Assembly (NCBI GenBank): GCA_963680875.1
Contig: OY804579.1
Coordinates: forward strand, 53,768,036 to 53,832,035
DNA length: 64,000 nt
Reading direction: 5' to 3'
Source: Bathymodiolus brooksi
Lineage: Eukaryota; Mollusca; Bivalvia; Mytilida; Modiolidae
Of this stretch, positions 58,801 to 58,896 are shown piece by piece; positions within the stretch are counted from its first letter, which is position 1, and the number at the start of each line of letters is the position of its first letter. Made by a program: the position numbers and the translations under genes. Under the pieces are notes generated by a model. That model saw nothing but the letters and a program-made list of their open reading frames with translations, was not told the origin of the DNA and made no database searches.

Positions 58801-58896
58801 TGTGGAAGAGAAAATGAAAGTAAAGACATGTGTGAAAGTGAAAGTAAAGACAGAAAAATGAGTAATGGCAATGAAGACAAAATGGAAGTTAGCTGA
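7721..58896 (+). CDS. PDE5-like: PDE5/6/11-clade cyclic nucleotide phosphodiesterase, 3' part of gene (11 exons, 5'-incomplete)
   Basis: Joined exons: 7721-7864, 11939-12085, 17086-17193, 18224-18333, 20561-20648, 36614-36714, 38018-38095, 39597-39660, 43386-43460, 52977-53060, 58696-58896. They read in one frame for 399 codons, then TGA. The enzyme would hydrolyse cGMP (possibly also cAMP) to the 5'-monophosphate in the cytosol. Visible hallmarks: YHNWRH (in human PDE5A the first His is the proton donor and the last a metal ligand), the PDE signature [23 protein letters not shown] carrying the metal Asp, and [11 protein letters not shown] carrying the purine-binding Gln. [19 protein letters not shown] and EHHHFDQC resemble PDE5 most; ETLCRWLL resembles PDE11. 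There is no C-terminal CaaX box, unlike PDE6. Regulatory GAF exons are not seen here and should lie upstream of 1. Family call is firm; the subfamily is an inference from recalled family sequences. Confidence 0.93.
8010..8345 (+). repeat. Dispersed ~330-bp repeat, copy 1 (inverse at 18590-18875)
   Basis: Shares long stretches with the reverse complement of 18590-18875: the segments around AGTTACTTCCCTTATGG, CTAGCAAGAGCAAGGAAAAG, ATAATTTGTAGATATTTGAA, GAGGATAATTTTATAGCAAA and ACATTAAATTTTGAACAG. No coding content is seen. The transposon family is not identified. Confidence 0.65.
8600..8775. repeat. ~58-bp tandem repeat at the end of a Mutator-like element
   Basis: About three units containing GGACATTTGAGCGAAAGAAA, AACCCAAAAGAGC and AAACCAGATG. 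The GGACATTTGAGCGAAA core reappears inverted at 9613-9660, so these are the subterminal repeats of the element described next. Confidence 0.75.
9075..9317 (-). pseudogene. FLYWCH zinc-finger fragment
   Basis: 80 codons on the minus strand. Residues 12-52 read [20 protein letters not shown] then [22 protein letters not shown]. This follows the FLYWCH plan: KGxxxIxxxGFxYR, then WxCxxxxCxAR. The His pair expected after the Cys pair is not seen before the stop, so the finger looks incomplete. It lies inside the inverted-repeat element at 8585-9665 and is probably a transposon relic, not a host gene. Confidence 0.65.
9670..10590. other. Intron sequence, no feature recognised
   Basis: AT-rich intron between PDE exons A and B. 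Short open frames give no recognisable protein. Confidence 0.45.
10591..11000. mobile_element. Non-autonomous repeat ending in a GCCCCTG hairpin
   Basis: Contains two diverged copies of a ~150-bp unit (ACTTCATAAAGGGCATAACT / ACTTCATAAAGGGACACAAC; GAACTTGACCTGC twice). It ends with GGACGGACAAGG and a hairpin GCCCCTG...CAGGGGC at about 10970-10994. The layout is typical of abundant short invertebrate elements; I do not know the family name. Confidence 0.45.
11001..11938. other. Intron sequence, no feature recognised
   Basis: AT-rich intron leading to the pyrimidine-rich acceptor of exon B. Nothing coding or repeated was found. Confidence 0.45.
11939..12085 (+). CDS. PDE5-like: PDE exon B: start of catalytic domain, probable GC donor
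   Basis: 147 bp, 49 codons, phase 0 at both ends. The acceptor is a T-run followed by CTTCCAG. The product includes [20 protein letters not shown] and [12 protein letters not shown], the first helices of the PDE catalytic domain. The family order RINYE-TLCRW is restored only if the exon ends at GAG, giving donor GAG|GCAGGT. The nearest GT donor, four bases further on, would shift the frame and reach a stop nine codons later. I therefore infer a GC-AG intron. Confidence 0.88.
12594..12672 (+). mobile_element. LINE-type 3' tail with (TTATC)n
   Basis: TTGTATTGTTATTTAAATAT then GCCGACTATAAATAAAACTTATC, ending in four TTATC units. A short motif followed by a simple repeat tail of this kind marks the 3' end of CR1/RTE-like LINEs or their dependants. 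No reverse transcriptase remains upstream. Confidence 0.4.
12932..13196 (-). mobile_element. V-type SINE, copy 2
   Basis: Same element as at 4554 but inverted: GTGTTTAATGCCACTTGCAA at the start, a GTAGTTGTAAATCCAACTAC hairpin, and ATCATGATGGCCCC at the end. Near full length. Confidence 0.75.
13200..14060. other. Intron sequence, no feature recognised
   Basis: AT-rich, with a short homopolymer T run near 13595. Nothing coding was found. Confidence 0.45.
14106..14370 (+). mobile_element. V-type SINE, copy 3, inserted in another repeat
   Basis: Full-length copy from GGGGGCCATCATGGTCGTGA to GTGGCATTAAGCACC. On its left is CCCCTATAAGGTCCCTCTGA; on its right are ATTGTCCCCTTTAAGAGTGG and CACCTTATAAGGCCTGTCATG repeats, so it appears to have split an older TIR element (about 14060-14535). 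Confidence 0.75.
14445..14535. repeat. ~33-bp tandem repeat at the edge of a split MITE
   Basis: GGCCACCACCTTATAAGGCC then TGTCATGTT repeated two to three times. It contains the inverse of the element's left end. Confidence 0.6.
14603..14833 (+). mobile_element. Short Helitron-like element (GTTATACCCCC ... hairpin)
   Basis: Starts TAGTTATACCCCCTCC, has a CCGTCCGTCC stretch, then AGCGGGGGGTATCATAAGTG and the hairpin GTGAGCATTAGCTCAC. It shares both ends with the element at 32528-33443 but lacks that element's tandem core and does not end in a clean CTAG. Confidence 0.5.
14834..15325. other. Intron sequence, small duplication only
   Basis: GTTTTGGTTTGATTTGTAGAG and a near copy 48 bases on, both followed by AGAATT, mark a local duplication at about 14827-14900. 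The rest shows nothing. Confidence 0.45.
15400..16275. repeat. ~107-bp tandem repeat, eight units
   Basis: TAGAGTATGAGAACAAAATTC recurs near 15471, 15579, 15688, 15793, 15902, 16008, 16116 and 16223. Each unit includes CTCAAAAGTTTTATTACCTTG, AATCAGCCAATCAGAACACT and TATATCGACTGTTTTGATTGG. A single inverted unit stands alone at about 63019-63090, so the monomer belongs to a dispersed element that became tandem here. Confidence 0.88.
16280..17085. other. Intron sequence, no feature recognised
   Basis: Single-copy-looking intron up to the exon C acceptor. Nothing coding was found. Confidence 0.5.
17086..17193 (+). CDS. PDE5-like: PDE exon C: catalytic YHNWRH motif
   Basis: 108 bp, 36 codons, phase 0 at both ends; acceptor ATTTTTCAG, donor CAGG|GTAAAT. 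The product runs [17 protein letters not shown], then [19 protein letters not shown]. By comparison with PDE5A, the His after Tyr is the general acid and the His of WRH binds metal. The last 57 bases of the exon and its donor are the first unit of a seven-copy 74-bp array (17137-17654), so this is the parental copy of that array. Confidence 0.93.
17137..17654 (+). repeat. 74-bp tandem array of exon C 3' end plus splice donor, seven copies
   Basis: Units start at 17137, 17211, 17285, 17359, 17433, 17507 and 17581. Each holds 57 bases of exon C coding ([19 protein letters not shown]), the donor GTAAAT and 17 intron bases. Differences are few: GCACAG in copy 2, GTCTTC in copies 5 and 6, ATATTT in copy 7. 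Only copy 1 is attached to a real acceptor. Use of donor 2 would add 74 bases, shift frame and reach a stop within the added segment. Low divergence indicates recent expansion. Confidence 0.95.
17776..18126 (-). mobile_element. V-type SINE, copy 4, with duplicated head
   Basis: Inverted copy from TGTTTAACGCCACTTTCAAC. The part CTCACAACATCAGTGGTGA through TAGTTGTAAATCCAACTA occurs twice (about 17937-17995 and 18042-18100), separated by ATTTAATGCCAAAACATCTT. Both this and copy 5 have a repeated tRNA-like part. Confidence 0.7.
18224..18333 (+). CDS. PDE5-like: PDE exon D: metal-binding HDLDHRG signature
   Basis: 110 bp; starts in phase 0 and ends after two bases of a codon. Acceptor ATTTTAG, donor ACAG|GTTTGT. 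The product [20 protein letters not shown] is followed by [28 protein letters not shown] fits the PROSITE class I phosphodiesterase signature, and the His-Asp pair ligands the two catalytic metals. A downstream AG would give a start four bases later, but only this start keeps the family spacing between MFCML and VLTD. Confidence 0.94.
18590..18875 (-). repeat. Dispersed ~330-bp repeat, copy 2 (inverse of 8010-8345)
   Basis: Reverse-complement match to 8010-8345 across TTTTTTCCCATAATCTGTTC, GCTATAAAATTATCCTC, TTCAAATATCTACAAGTTAT and TTGTTCTTGCTAGAC. Ends near GGAAGTTACTT. It lies in the intron between exons D and E. Confidence 0.65.
18949..19315 (-). mobile_element. V-type SINE, copy 5, with duplicated head
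   Basis: From TATGGTGTTTAATGCCACTT to GATCACGACCACGATGGCCC, followed by a second partial head (about 19205-19315: ATTCAAACTCACAACTTTAA, GGTGATAGGTACTGATTGCA, GATCATGACCACGATGACC). Confidence 0.7.
19655..19912 (-). mobile_element. V-type SINE, copy 6
   Basis: Inverted, near full length: TGGTATTTAATGCCACTTTC to CACAATCATGATGGTCCC, with AACCAGAATACCCGAAGAAA in the core. Confidence 0.75.
19985..20430. mobile_element. Degraded short repeat element
   Basis: Two or three diverged ~150-base units share GTTATGGAGTTATG / CCAGAGTTATGCCCCTTAGTT / CATGAGATATAAAC and a GTCAAGTTCAA motif, ending in GGAAACAGGGGCATCAG. The build is like the element at 10591-11000. Assignment is uncertain. Confidence 0.35.
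20561..20648 (+). CDS. PDE5-like: PDE exon E: EHHHFDQC segment
   Basis: 88 bp; the first base completes the split Arg codon from exon D, then 29 codons follow. Acceptor TTTATTGCAG, donor AAAG|GTTTGT. The product [29 protein letters not shown] matches the PDE5-type HPLAQLY...[12 protein letters not shown] region next to the active site. The 39-bp mega-array begins about 90 bases downstream of the donor, in the same intron. Confidence 0.93.
20740..29585. repeat. 8.8-kb minisatellite, 39-bp unit, about 225 copies
   Basis: Unit GAGTTTGACATATTACATTG then AGTGTGTCTTGCTGTTTCT. Variants: ACTTTGAC for AGTTTGAC, TATCTT for TGTCTT, and a 37-bp form (ATTGTGTGTCTTG) that lacks two bases. The 39-bp length keeps both strands open (13-residue repeats such as [13 protein letters not shown] on the minus strand), and each 37-bp unit shifts the frame. 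I regard none of these frames as genes. The right edge (29285-29585) mixes in a variant with CATATTTCTTTTGATGTGTCC. It lies in the intron between exons E and F. Confidence 0.96.
29586..30640. other. Intron sequence, decaying array edge then no feature
   Basis: Faint remnants of the 39-bp unit persist to about 29790 (TGTGTCTTCCTGTTTCTGAG). Beyond that it is AT-rich intron with nothing recognised. Confidence 0.45.
30640..30832 (+). mobile_element. V-type SINE, copy 7, strongly diverged
   Basis: GTAGCTGGGTCTACATCTAC, then CTATCACCACTATAGAGGTG, then the degenerate core CTGCAGCTTCCTCCAACAAT and GATATAACTGAAATATTGTT. The oldest copy in the window. Confidence 0.55.
30985..31245 (+). mobile_element. 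V-type SINE, copy 8
   Basis: CGTATGGTAGTTGGATTTAC to GAAAGTGGTGTTAAACACC. The B-box-like GAGTTTGAACCC and the core GGTTTTCTCAGGGTACTCC are intact. Confidence 0.75.
31330..31750. repeat. Duplicated ~220-bp segment with T26 run
   Basis: TCTGGTTATAATGAAGTTTGG at 31335 and TCTGGTTATATTGAAGTTTGG at 31546 each begin a similar block: AAAAGATTTCATATT, ATTTCATTAT, GAATATTATTGACAAG, GTCTACAAAATGTT. The second block holds a run of 26 T (31674-31699). Motifs resemble mariner MITE ends, but no full element can be delimited. Confidence 0.6.
31751..32120. other. Intron sequence, no feature recognised
   Basis: AT-rich, nothing repeated or coding seen. Confidence 0.45.
32121..32385 (+). mobile_element. V-type SINE, copy 9
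   Basis: GGGACTGTCATGGTTGTGAT to GTGGCGTTAAGCACC. It has a good B-box-like GAGTTCGAACCCC and core TTTTCTCCGGGTACTTCGG. Confidence 0.78.
32528..33447 (+). mobile_element. Helitron-like non-autonomous element with 161-bp tandem core
   Basis: Starts CTAGTTATACCCCCCGCAAC, with CCGTCCGTCCGTC near the left end. Near the right end are GCGGGGGGTATATC, a perfect hairpin GTGAGC-TGT-GCTCAC (33419-33433) and the terminal CTAG (33440-33443) followed by T. CTAGTTAT flanks both sides. A terminal hairpin shortly before CTRR-T is the Helitron/Helentron 3' signature; no helicase is encoded. Confidence 0.6.
32607..33340. repeat. 161-bp tandem repeat, about 4.5 units
   Basis: Unit starts at 32607, 32768, 32929, 33090 and 33251 (TATGTCGTATGATAACTTGA). 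Each has AGAGAGGAGGATCCCT, TTTGACGATTTTCACTTTTG and TTCCAGAGTTATTGGAC. It forms the core of the Helitron-like element. Confidence 0.92.
33885..34190. repeat. 61-bp tandem repeat, five units
   Basis: Unit ACATTAACATCTAACAACAT then ACTGTATTGGGTCATGTCAGGTAACATTTGAATCATCTTAT (shown in two parts of the same unit). Copies are nearly identical, so the array is recent. Confidence 0.92.
34205..34335 (+). mobile_element. V-type SINE, copy 10, 5'-truncated
   Basis: Begins at GTGGTAAAGTTTGTCAGTGA, inside the core, and runs to GTGGGGTTAAACACC. The tRNA-like head is missing, as in a prematurely ended reverse transcript. Confidence 0.7.
34498..34925. repeat. 42-bp minisatellite, ten units
   Basis: Unit AATGTCTCCACATAACTGCT then GTTAATCTATATGTATCAACGG. 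Copies vary mainly at CAACGG / CAATGG / CAACAG. The length is a multiple of three, so both strands read open for more than 130 codons (artefact). Confidence 0.94.
34974..36415. mobile_element. 1.44-kb TIR element (TA-flanked, mariner-type ends) carrying a minisatellite
   Basis: Left end TACAGTGTCTTCCCATTTAT then CCAACTTTTGAAAA. Right end TTTTCAAAAAGTTGGATAAA then TGGGAATGAACCCACTGTA. The two ends are inverted over about 36 bases with a small indel. The inside holds a ~180-bp direct duplication (about 35145-35480: AAAGTTATAATTTG, CAAAGTGAGTTTTAGGATAA twice) and the 35-bp array. There is no transposase frame, so it is non-autonomous. Confidence 0.75.
35865..36328. repeat. 35-bp minisatellite, about 13 units
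   Basis: Unit GAGACTTGACTTGACTGCCT then AGCCGTGTAGGAGAC, with occasional AACC, TATCC or AGTC variants. It is nested inside the TIR element at 34974-36415. Confidence 0.94.
36614..36714 (+). CDS. PDE5-like: PDE exon [11 protein letters not shown] helix
   Basis: 101 bp, 33 codons plus two bases. Acceptor TATATTCCAG, donor TTCAA|GTATGT. The product [20 protein letters not shown] is followed by [23 protein letters not shown] is almost invariant in PDE5/6. It follows a 16-kb intron made largely of tandem arrays, so correct splicing has to bridge that span. Confidence 0.93.
36715..37660. other. Intron sequence, no feature recognised
   Basis: AT-rich intron between exons F and G with an A12 run near 36913. 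Nothing coding beyond the exons. Confidence 0.45.
37662..37852 (-). mobile_element. V-type SINE, copy 11, head missing
   Basis: TATGGTGTTTAGTGCCACTT to GGTTTGAACTCACAATGTT. The tRNA-like head beyond the B box is absent. Confidence 0.72.
38018..38095 (+). CDS. PDE5-like: PDE exon [11 protein letters not shown] segment
   Basis: 78 bp: one base completing Lys, 25 codons, then two bases. Acceptor TTGTTTTCAG, donor TTAG|GTTTGT. The product [25 protein letters not shown] aligns with RRGEFFELI in PDE5A and is the variable loop before the conserved metal-site helix. A 22-base G run lies about 150 bases downstream in the intron. Confidence 0.92.
38248..38269 (+). repeat. G22 homopolymer tract
   Basis: Twenty-two consecutive G between exons G and H on the coding strand, in a locally GGGG-rich stretch (AGTAGGGGGCAAG, AGTGGACTGG). 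A second run of 17 G follows at 38702-38718. Confidence 0.95.
38702..38718 (+). repeat. G17 homopolymer tract
   Basis: Seventeen consecutive G preceded by GGAGGGGTAG and followed by TAGGGGCTACC. Upstream, ATTGTCCCCCACTCAAGACA and CATAAGGCCTGTTTGG recall the split MITE at 14060-14535. Confidence 0.93.
38812..39575. repeat. 34-bp minisatellite abutting exon H acceptor, about 22 units
   Basis: Unit GTGTGTTTTAATGTATTTGT then TTAGATAAACAAAA, with alternates AAAATAAGCAAAA and AAAATAAACAAAA. GTTTAGAT and AAAATA types alternate in the second half, giving a 68-bp dimer pattern. It ends about 20 bases before the exon H acceptor. Confidence 0.93.
39597..39660 (+). CDS. PDE5-like: PDE exon [16 protein letters not shown] metal site
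   Basis: 64 bp: one base completing Arg, then 21 codons. Acceptor TTTTTTCATAG, donor AAAG|GTAAAT. The product [21 protein letters not shown] carries the Asp that completes the metal site (PDE5A Asp764). The vertebrate ACD is ASD here, a Cys-to-Ser change outside the ligand set. The 34-bp array (38812-39575) ends about 20 bases before the acceptor, so the branch point probably lies at its very end or inside its last unit. Confidence 0.93.
39661..40796. other. Intron sequence; right part probably decayed LINE
   Basis: No intact frame is seen. Because a LINE C-terminal frame begins at 40797, the sequence from roughly 40000 may be the decayed upstream part of that LINE, but I cannot confirm similarity by eye. 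Confidence 0.35.
40797..41354 (+). pseudogene. LINE reverse transcriptase C-terminal fragment
   Basis: 185 codons. The stretch [25 protein letters not shown]... followed by [15 protein letters not shown] is the C-terminal Cys/His region found after the reverse transcriptase in many invertebrate LINEs (RxxSHxLxIExGRY...C..C....EDExHFLxxC). The second Cys is replaced (RLCKYF), so the knuckle is broken. No polymerase motif (FADD) lies upstream in frame. It lies in the intron between exons H and I on the sense strand. Confidence 0.7.
41355..41581 (+). mobile_element. LINE 3' UTR and (TTGAT)n-type tail
   Basis: After the LINE stop codon comes an AT-rich stretch, then CCCTTGATTGGTTAATAAAA and TATTTTATTTGATTTGATTTG. 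Such a TTGAT-rich end is the usual 3' tail of this LINE type and places the 3' boundary near 41581. Confidence 0.6.
41582..42262. other. Intron sequence, no feature recognised
   Basis: AT-rich, nothing coding seen. Confidence 0.45.
42263..42514 (-). mobile_element. V-type SINE, copy 12
   Basis: TATGGTGTTTAGTGCCACTT to ACAATCATGATGGCCCC. Full-length, inverted relative to the PDE gene. Confidence 0.76.
42685..43005 (+). mobile_element. Possible second SINE family, degraded
   Basis: GTAGTGTAACAGTGAGCTAG and TTGCCTAGTGGGGTGGATTG resemble a tRNA-like A-box region. GTGTACTAGCACTATAAA, a (CAT)n run near 42936 and GCATTAAAC near the end complete a 300-bp SINE-sized block. The family is not identified. 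Confidence 0.35.
43386..43460 (+). CDS. PDE5-like: PDE exon [14 protein letters not shown] segment; donor amplified downstream
   Basis: 75 bp, 25 codons, phase 0 at both ends. Acceptor is a T-run then AATATAG; donor ATG|GTAAGA. The product [25 protein letters not shown] matches AELVATEFFDQGD in PDE5A. The last ten bases of this exon and the first 18 of the intron form the founding unit of the 28-bp array at 43451-45853, which repeats the splice donor about 86 times. Confidence 0.93.
43451..45853 (+). repeat. 28-bp array of the exon I splice donor, about 86 copies
   Basis: Unit AGTACCAATGGTAAGAGCTA then TGTTGTTT. The first unit is the real junction: AGTACCAATG ends exon I and GTAAGAGCTA starts the intron. 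Every later unit repeats ten exon bases and the donor. Variants are GTAAGAAC, GTAAGAGC and GTAAGTGC (the last closer to consensus), one GTACGAGC, and three 26-bp units lacking AT. Use of the second donor adds 28 bases and shifts frame; later donors bring in TAG. The 20-base interval between successive donors is too short to be an intron. Confidence 0.96.
45854..46312. other. Intron sequence, no feature recognised
   Basis: An open frame of about 100 codons starts at 45854 but has no recognisable domain. I regard it as chance. Confidence 0.45.
46313..46852. repeat. 61-bp tandem repeat with acceptor-like CTATTTTTAG, nine units
   Basis: Unit GGGCTCATAGGTTAGGAGTT, then ATAAACAAATAATCTCATTC, then TGTATCCCCTGTCTATTTTTA. 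Two units lack GGAGTT (GGTTAGTATAAAC). Each unit ends in a pyrimidine-rich run followed by TTTTTAG|GG, which looks like a 3' splice site. It lies 460 bases after the donor array in the same intron. Confidence 0.93.
46862..48987 (+). mobile_element. Helitron-like non-autonomous element, 2.1 kb, with tandem core
   Basis: The left end is a palindrome AGCTCACCTGGCCATAGGCC then ATGTGAGCT. The right end is AGGTGAGCGATACA, hairpin GGCTCA-CC-TGAGCC, then TCTAG followed by T. The core has about four ~325-bp units (GACCCTATGGGAATTTCACA, CAAGATGGCCGCCATGACTC), then four to five ~170-bp units (TTTTAACATAGGACCCTATG, CTCTGAAACCAGTAAG). Short open frames inside it are not genes. Confidence 0.6.
49085..49335. 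repeat. Tandem/inverted repeat around AAAGTGTCC, with TTAGGG patch
   Basis: TAAGACATAATAGTGTCCTA to GATATGAAATAGTGTC occurs twice, about 119 bases apart. Between the copies lies GGTTAGGGTTAGGGTAAG. Inverted motifs (AAAGTGTCC, GGACACTAT, GGCAGACACTTT) suggest a small foldback element. Confidence 0.6.
49336..49628. other. Intron sequence, no feature recognised
   Basis: AT-rich. A local TGTATATATGTGATGTAAG duplication lies near 49455-49500. Nothing else is seen. Confidence 0.4.
49629..49885. repeat. 66-bp direct duplication within a degraded MITE
   Basis: CAACAGAATGCCATAGTCAT to GTGTAGAACTAGAAG occurs twice in tandem (about 49627-49692 and 49693-49757). The flanks ACAGCTGAACCTTA and GTTTAGACAGGTTATCAG resemble the MITE ends at 7404-7624. 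Confidence 0.6.
50251..50416. mobile_element. 166-bp MITE with perfect 14-bp TIR TACAGTTAAACCTG
   Basis: Begins TACAGTTAAACCTGCCCATG and ends CACAGGTTTAACTGTA, with a perfect terminal inverse of 14 bases. It matches the element at 3631-3799 along its length (ACCTCTATTAAGAGGTCACC, AATTTCATATAAATTGAACC). TA at the ends fits Tc1/mariner. Confidence 0.82.
50490..52765. repeat. 42-bp minisatellite with 252-bp higher-order repeat, about 54 units
   Basis: Unit GTGAGTGAATGACAACATAA then ACATGGACAGTACAATAGCAGG. Two junction types exist: CAGGGTGAGTGAATG and CAGGATCAATGAATG. The GTGCAATAG variant recurs near 51140, 51434, 51686, 51938 and 52190, marking a six-unit (252-bp) higher-order repeat with one seven-unit spacing. 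The length is a multiple of three, so a 757-codon minus-strand frame stays open; it is an artefact. AGG|GTGAGT resembles a 5' splice consensus. Confidence 0.95.
52766..52976. other. Intron sequence before exon J acceptor
   Basis: Single-copy-looking AT-rich sequence carrying the presumed branch point and acceptor of exon J. Confidence 0.5.
52977..53060 (+). CDS. PDE5-like: PDE exon J: purine-binding MQVGF glutamine
   Basis: 84 bp, 28 codons, phase 0 at both ends. Acceptor ACCATAG, donor ATCAG|GTAATG. The product [28 protein letters not shown] contains the invariant Gln and following Phe (Gln817 and Phe820 of PDE5A) that clamp the purine ring. DMMNREKK is close to the PDE5A DLMNREKK. The 42-bp array ends about 210 bases upstream of the acceptor. 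Confidence 0.94.
53061..53360. other. Intron sequence, no feature recognised
   Basis: AT-rich intron following exon J. Nothing else is seen. Confidence 0.45.
53361..54784 (+). mobile_element. Helitron-like non-autonomous element, 1.4 kb, with ~165-bp tandem core
   Basis: The left end palindrome AGCTCACCTTGCCAAAGGCA then ATGTGAGCT matches that at 46862. The right end is AGGTGAGCGACACA, a perfect hairpin GGCTCA-GCCCAC-TGAGCC, then TCTAG followed by T. About eight core units share ACAAACATGGCCACCACAGG, AATCTTCTCCTCTGAAACCG, CTTGGCCAAATGAA and AACTTGGTAGGAAGCAT. The core units resemble the second half of the element at 46862-48987. Confidence 0.62.
54786..55140. repeat. ~159-bp tandem repeat, 2.3 units
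   Basis: TTTTCGCTATGCTTTGAGAT recurs near 54949 and 55107. Each unit continues ATTGACTTGATWTTTGGTAT, AAGTTACAGATCAAG-type, and TTTTTGGTCGAGTTATG. It starts directly after the Helitron-like element's end. Confidence 0.8.
55165..57163. mobile_element. hAT-like element, ~2 kb, with ATCGATTACATT subterminal repeats
   Basis: Both ends are dense in GTAATCGATTACAT-type palindromes (GTAATGTAATCGATTACATT at left and right). The right end reads GTAATTGACCCCAAGTCTGG, the end known from animal hAT-type elements. The matching left terminus is not visible, so the left end is probably eroded. No hAT transposase frame is present; the interior is AT-rich with a LINE fragment. Confidence 0.55.
56108..56416 (-). 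pseudogene. LINE C-terminal zinc-knuckle (zf-RVT-like) fragment
   Basis: 102 codons on the minus strand. [20 protein letters not shown] followed by [16 protein letters not shown] has the CxxC...ED..H.F..C plan of the zf-RVT region that follows reverse transcriptase in LINEs. There are no upstream polymerase motifs. It lies inside the hAT-like element, either nested or captured. Confidence 0.65.
57164..57495. other. Intron sequence, no feature recognised
   Basis: Contains a short CCCCCCTCCCCCTCAGGG stretch near 57255 but nothing coding. Confidence 0.4.
57498..57730 (-). mobile_element. V-type SINE, copy 13
   Basis: TATGGTGTTTAACGTCACTT to ATCATGAGCACGACAGCCCC, with core GGAGGACCCGGAGAAAGCC. 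It lacks a short segment between GTGATAGGC and ATAGGTAG. Confidence 0.74.
57935..58192 (+). mobile_element. V-type SINE, copy 14
   Basis: GGGGGGGCAGTCGTGATCAT to GTGGCATTAAACACG, with B-box-like GAGTTCGAA and the best-kept core in the window (GGTTTTCTCCGGGTACTCCG). Confidence 0.76.
58193..58695. other. Intron sequence before exon K
   Basis: AT-rich, ending in the T-rich acceptor of exon K. No repeat is recognised. Confidence 0.45.
58696..58896 (+). CDS. PDE5-like: PDE exon K: last exon, C-terminal tail and stop
   Basis: 66 codons plus TGA, phase 0. The acceptor is a T-run then TTCAG. The product [23 protein letters not shown] closes the catalytic domain (PLLDG..KNR..W is conserved). About 40 residues rich in Lys, Glu, Ser and Asp follow, ending KMEVS. 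ESKD occurs twice within this tail. No prenylation CaaX box is present, which argues against a PDE6-type membrane anchor. No recognisable domain is seen in the tail. Confidence 0.92.
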   Translation, partial: AIAKVSIKLAPLLDGCAKNRENWLQEEKSKHVQDQCGRENESKDMCESESKDRKMSNGNEDKMEVS

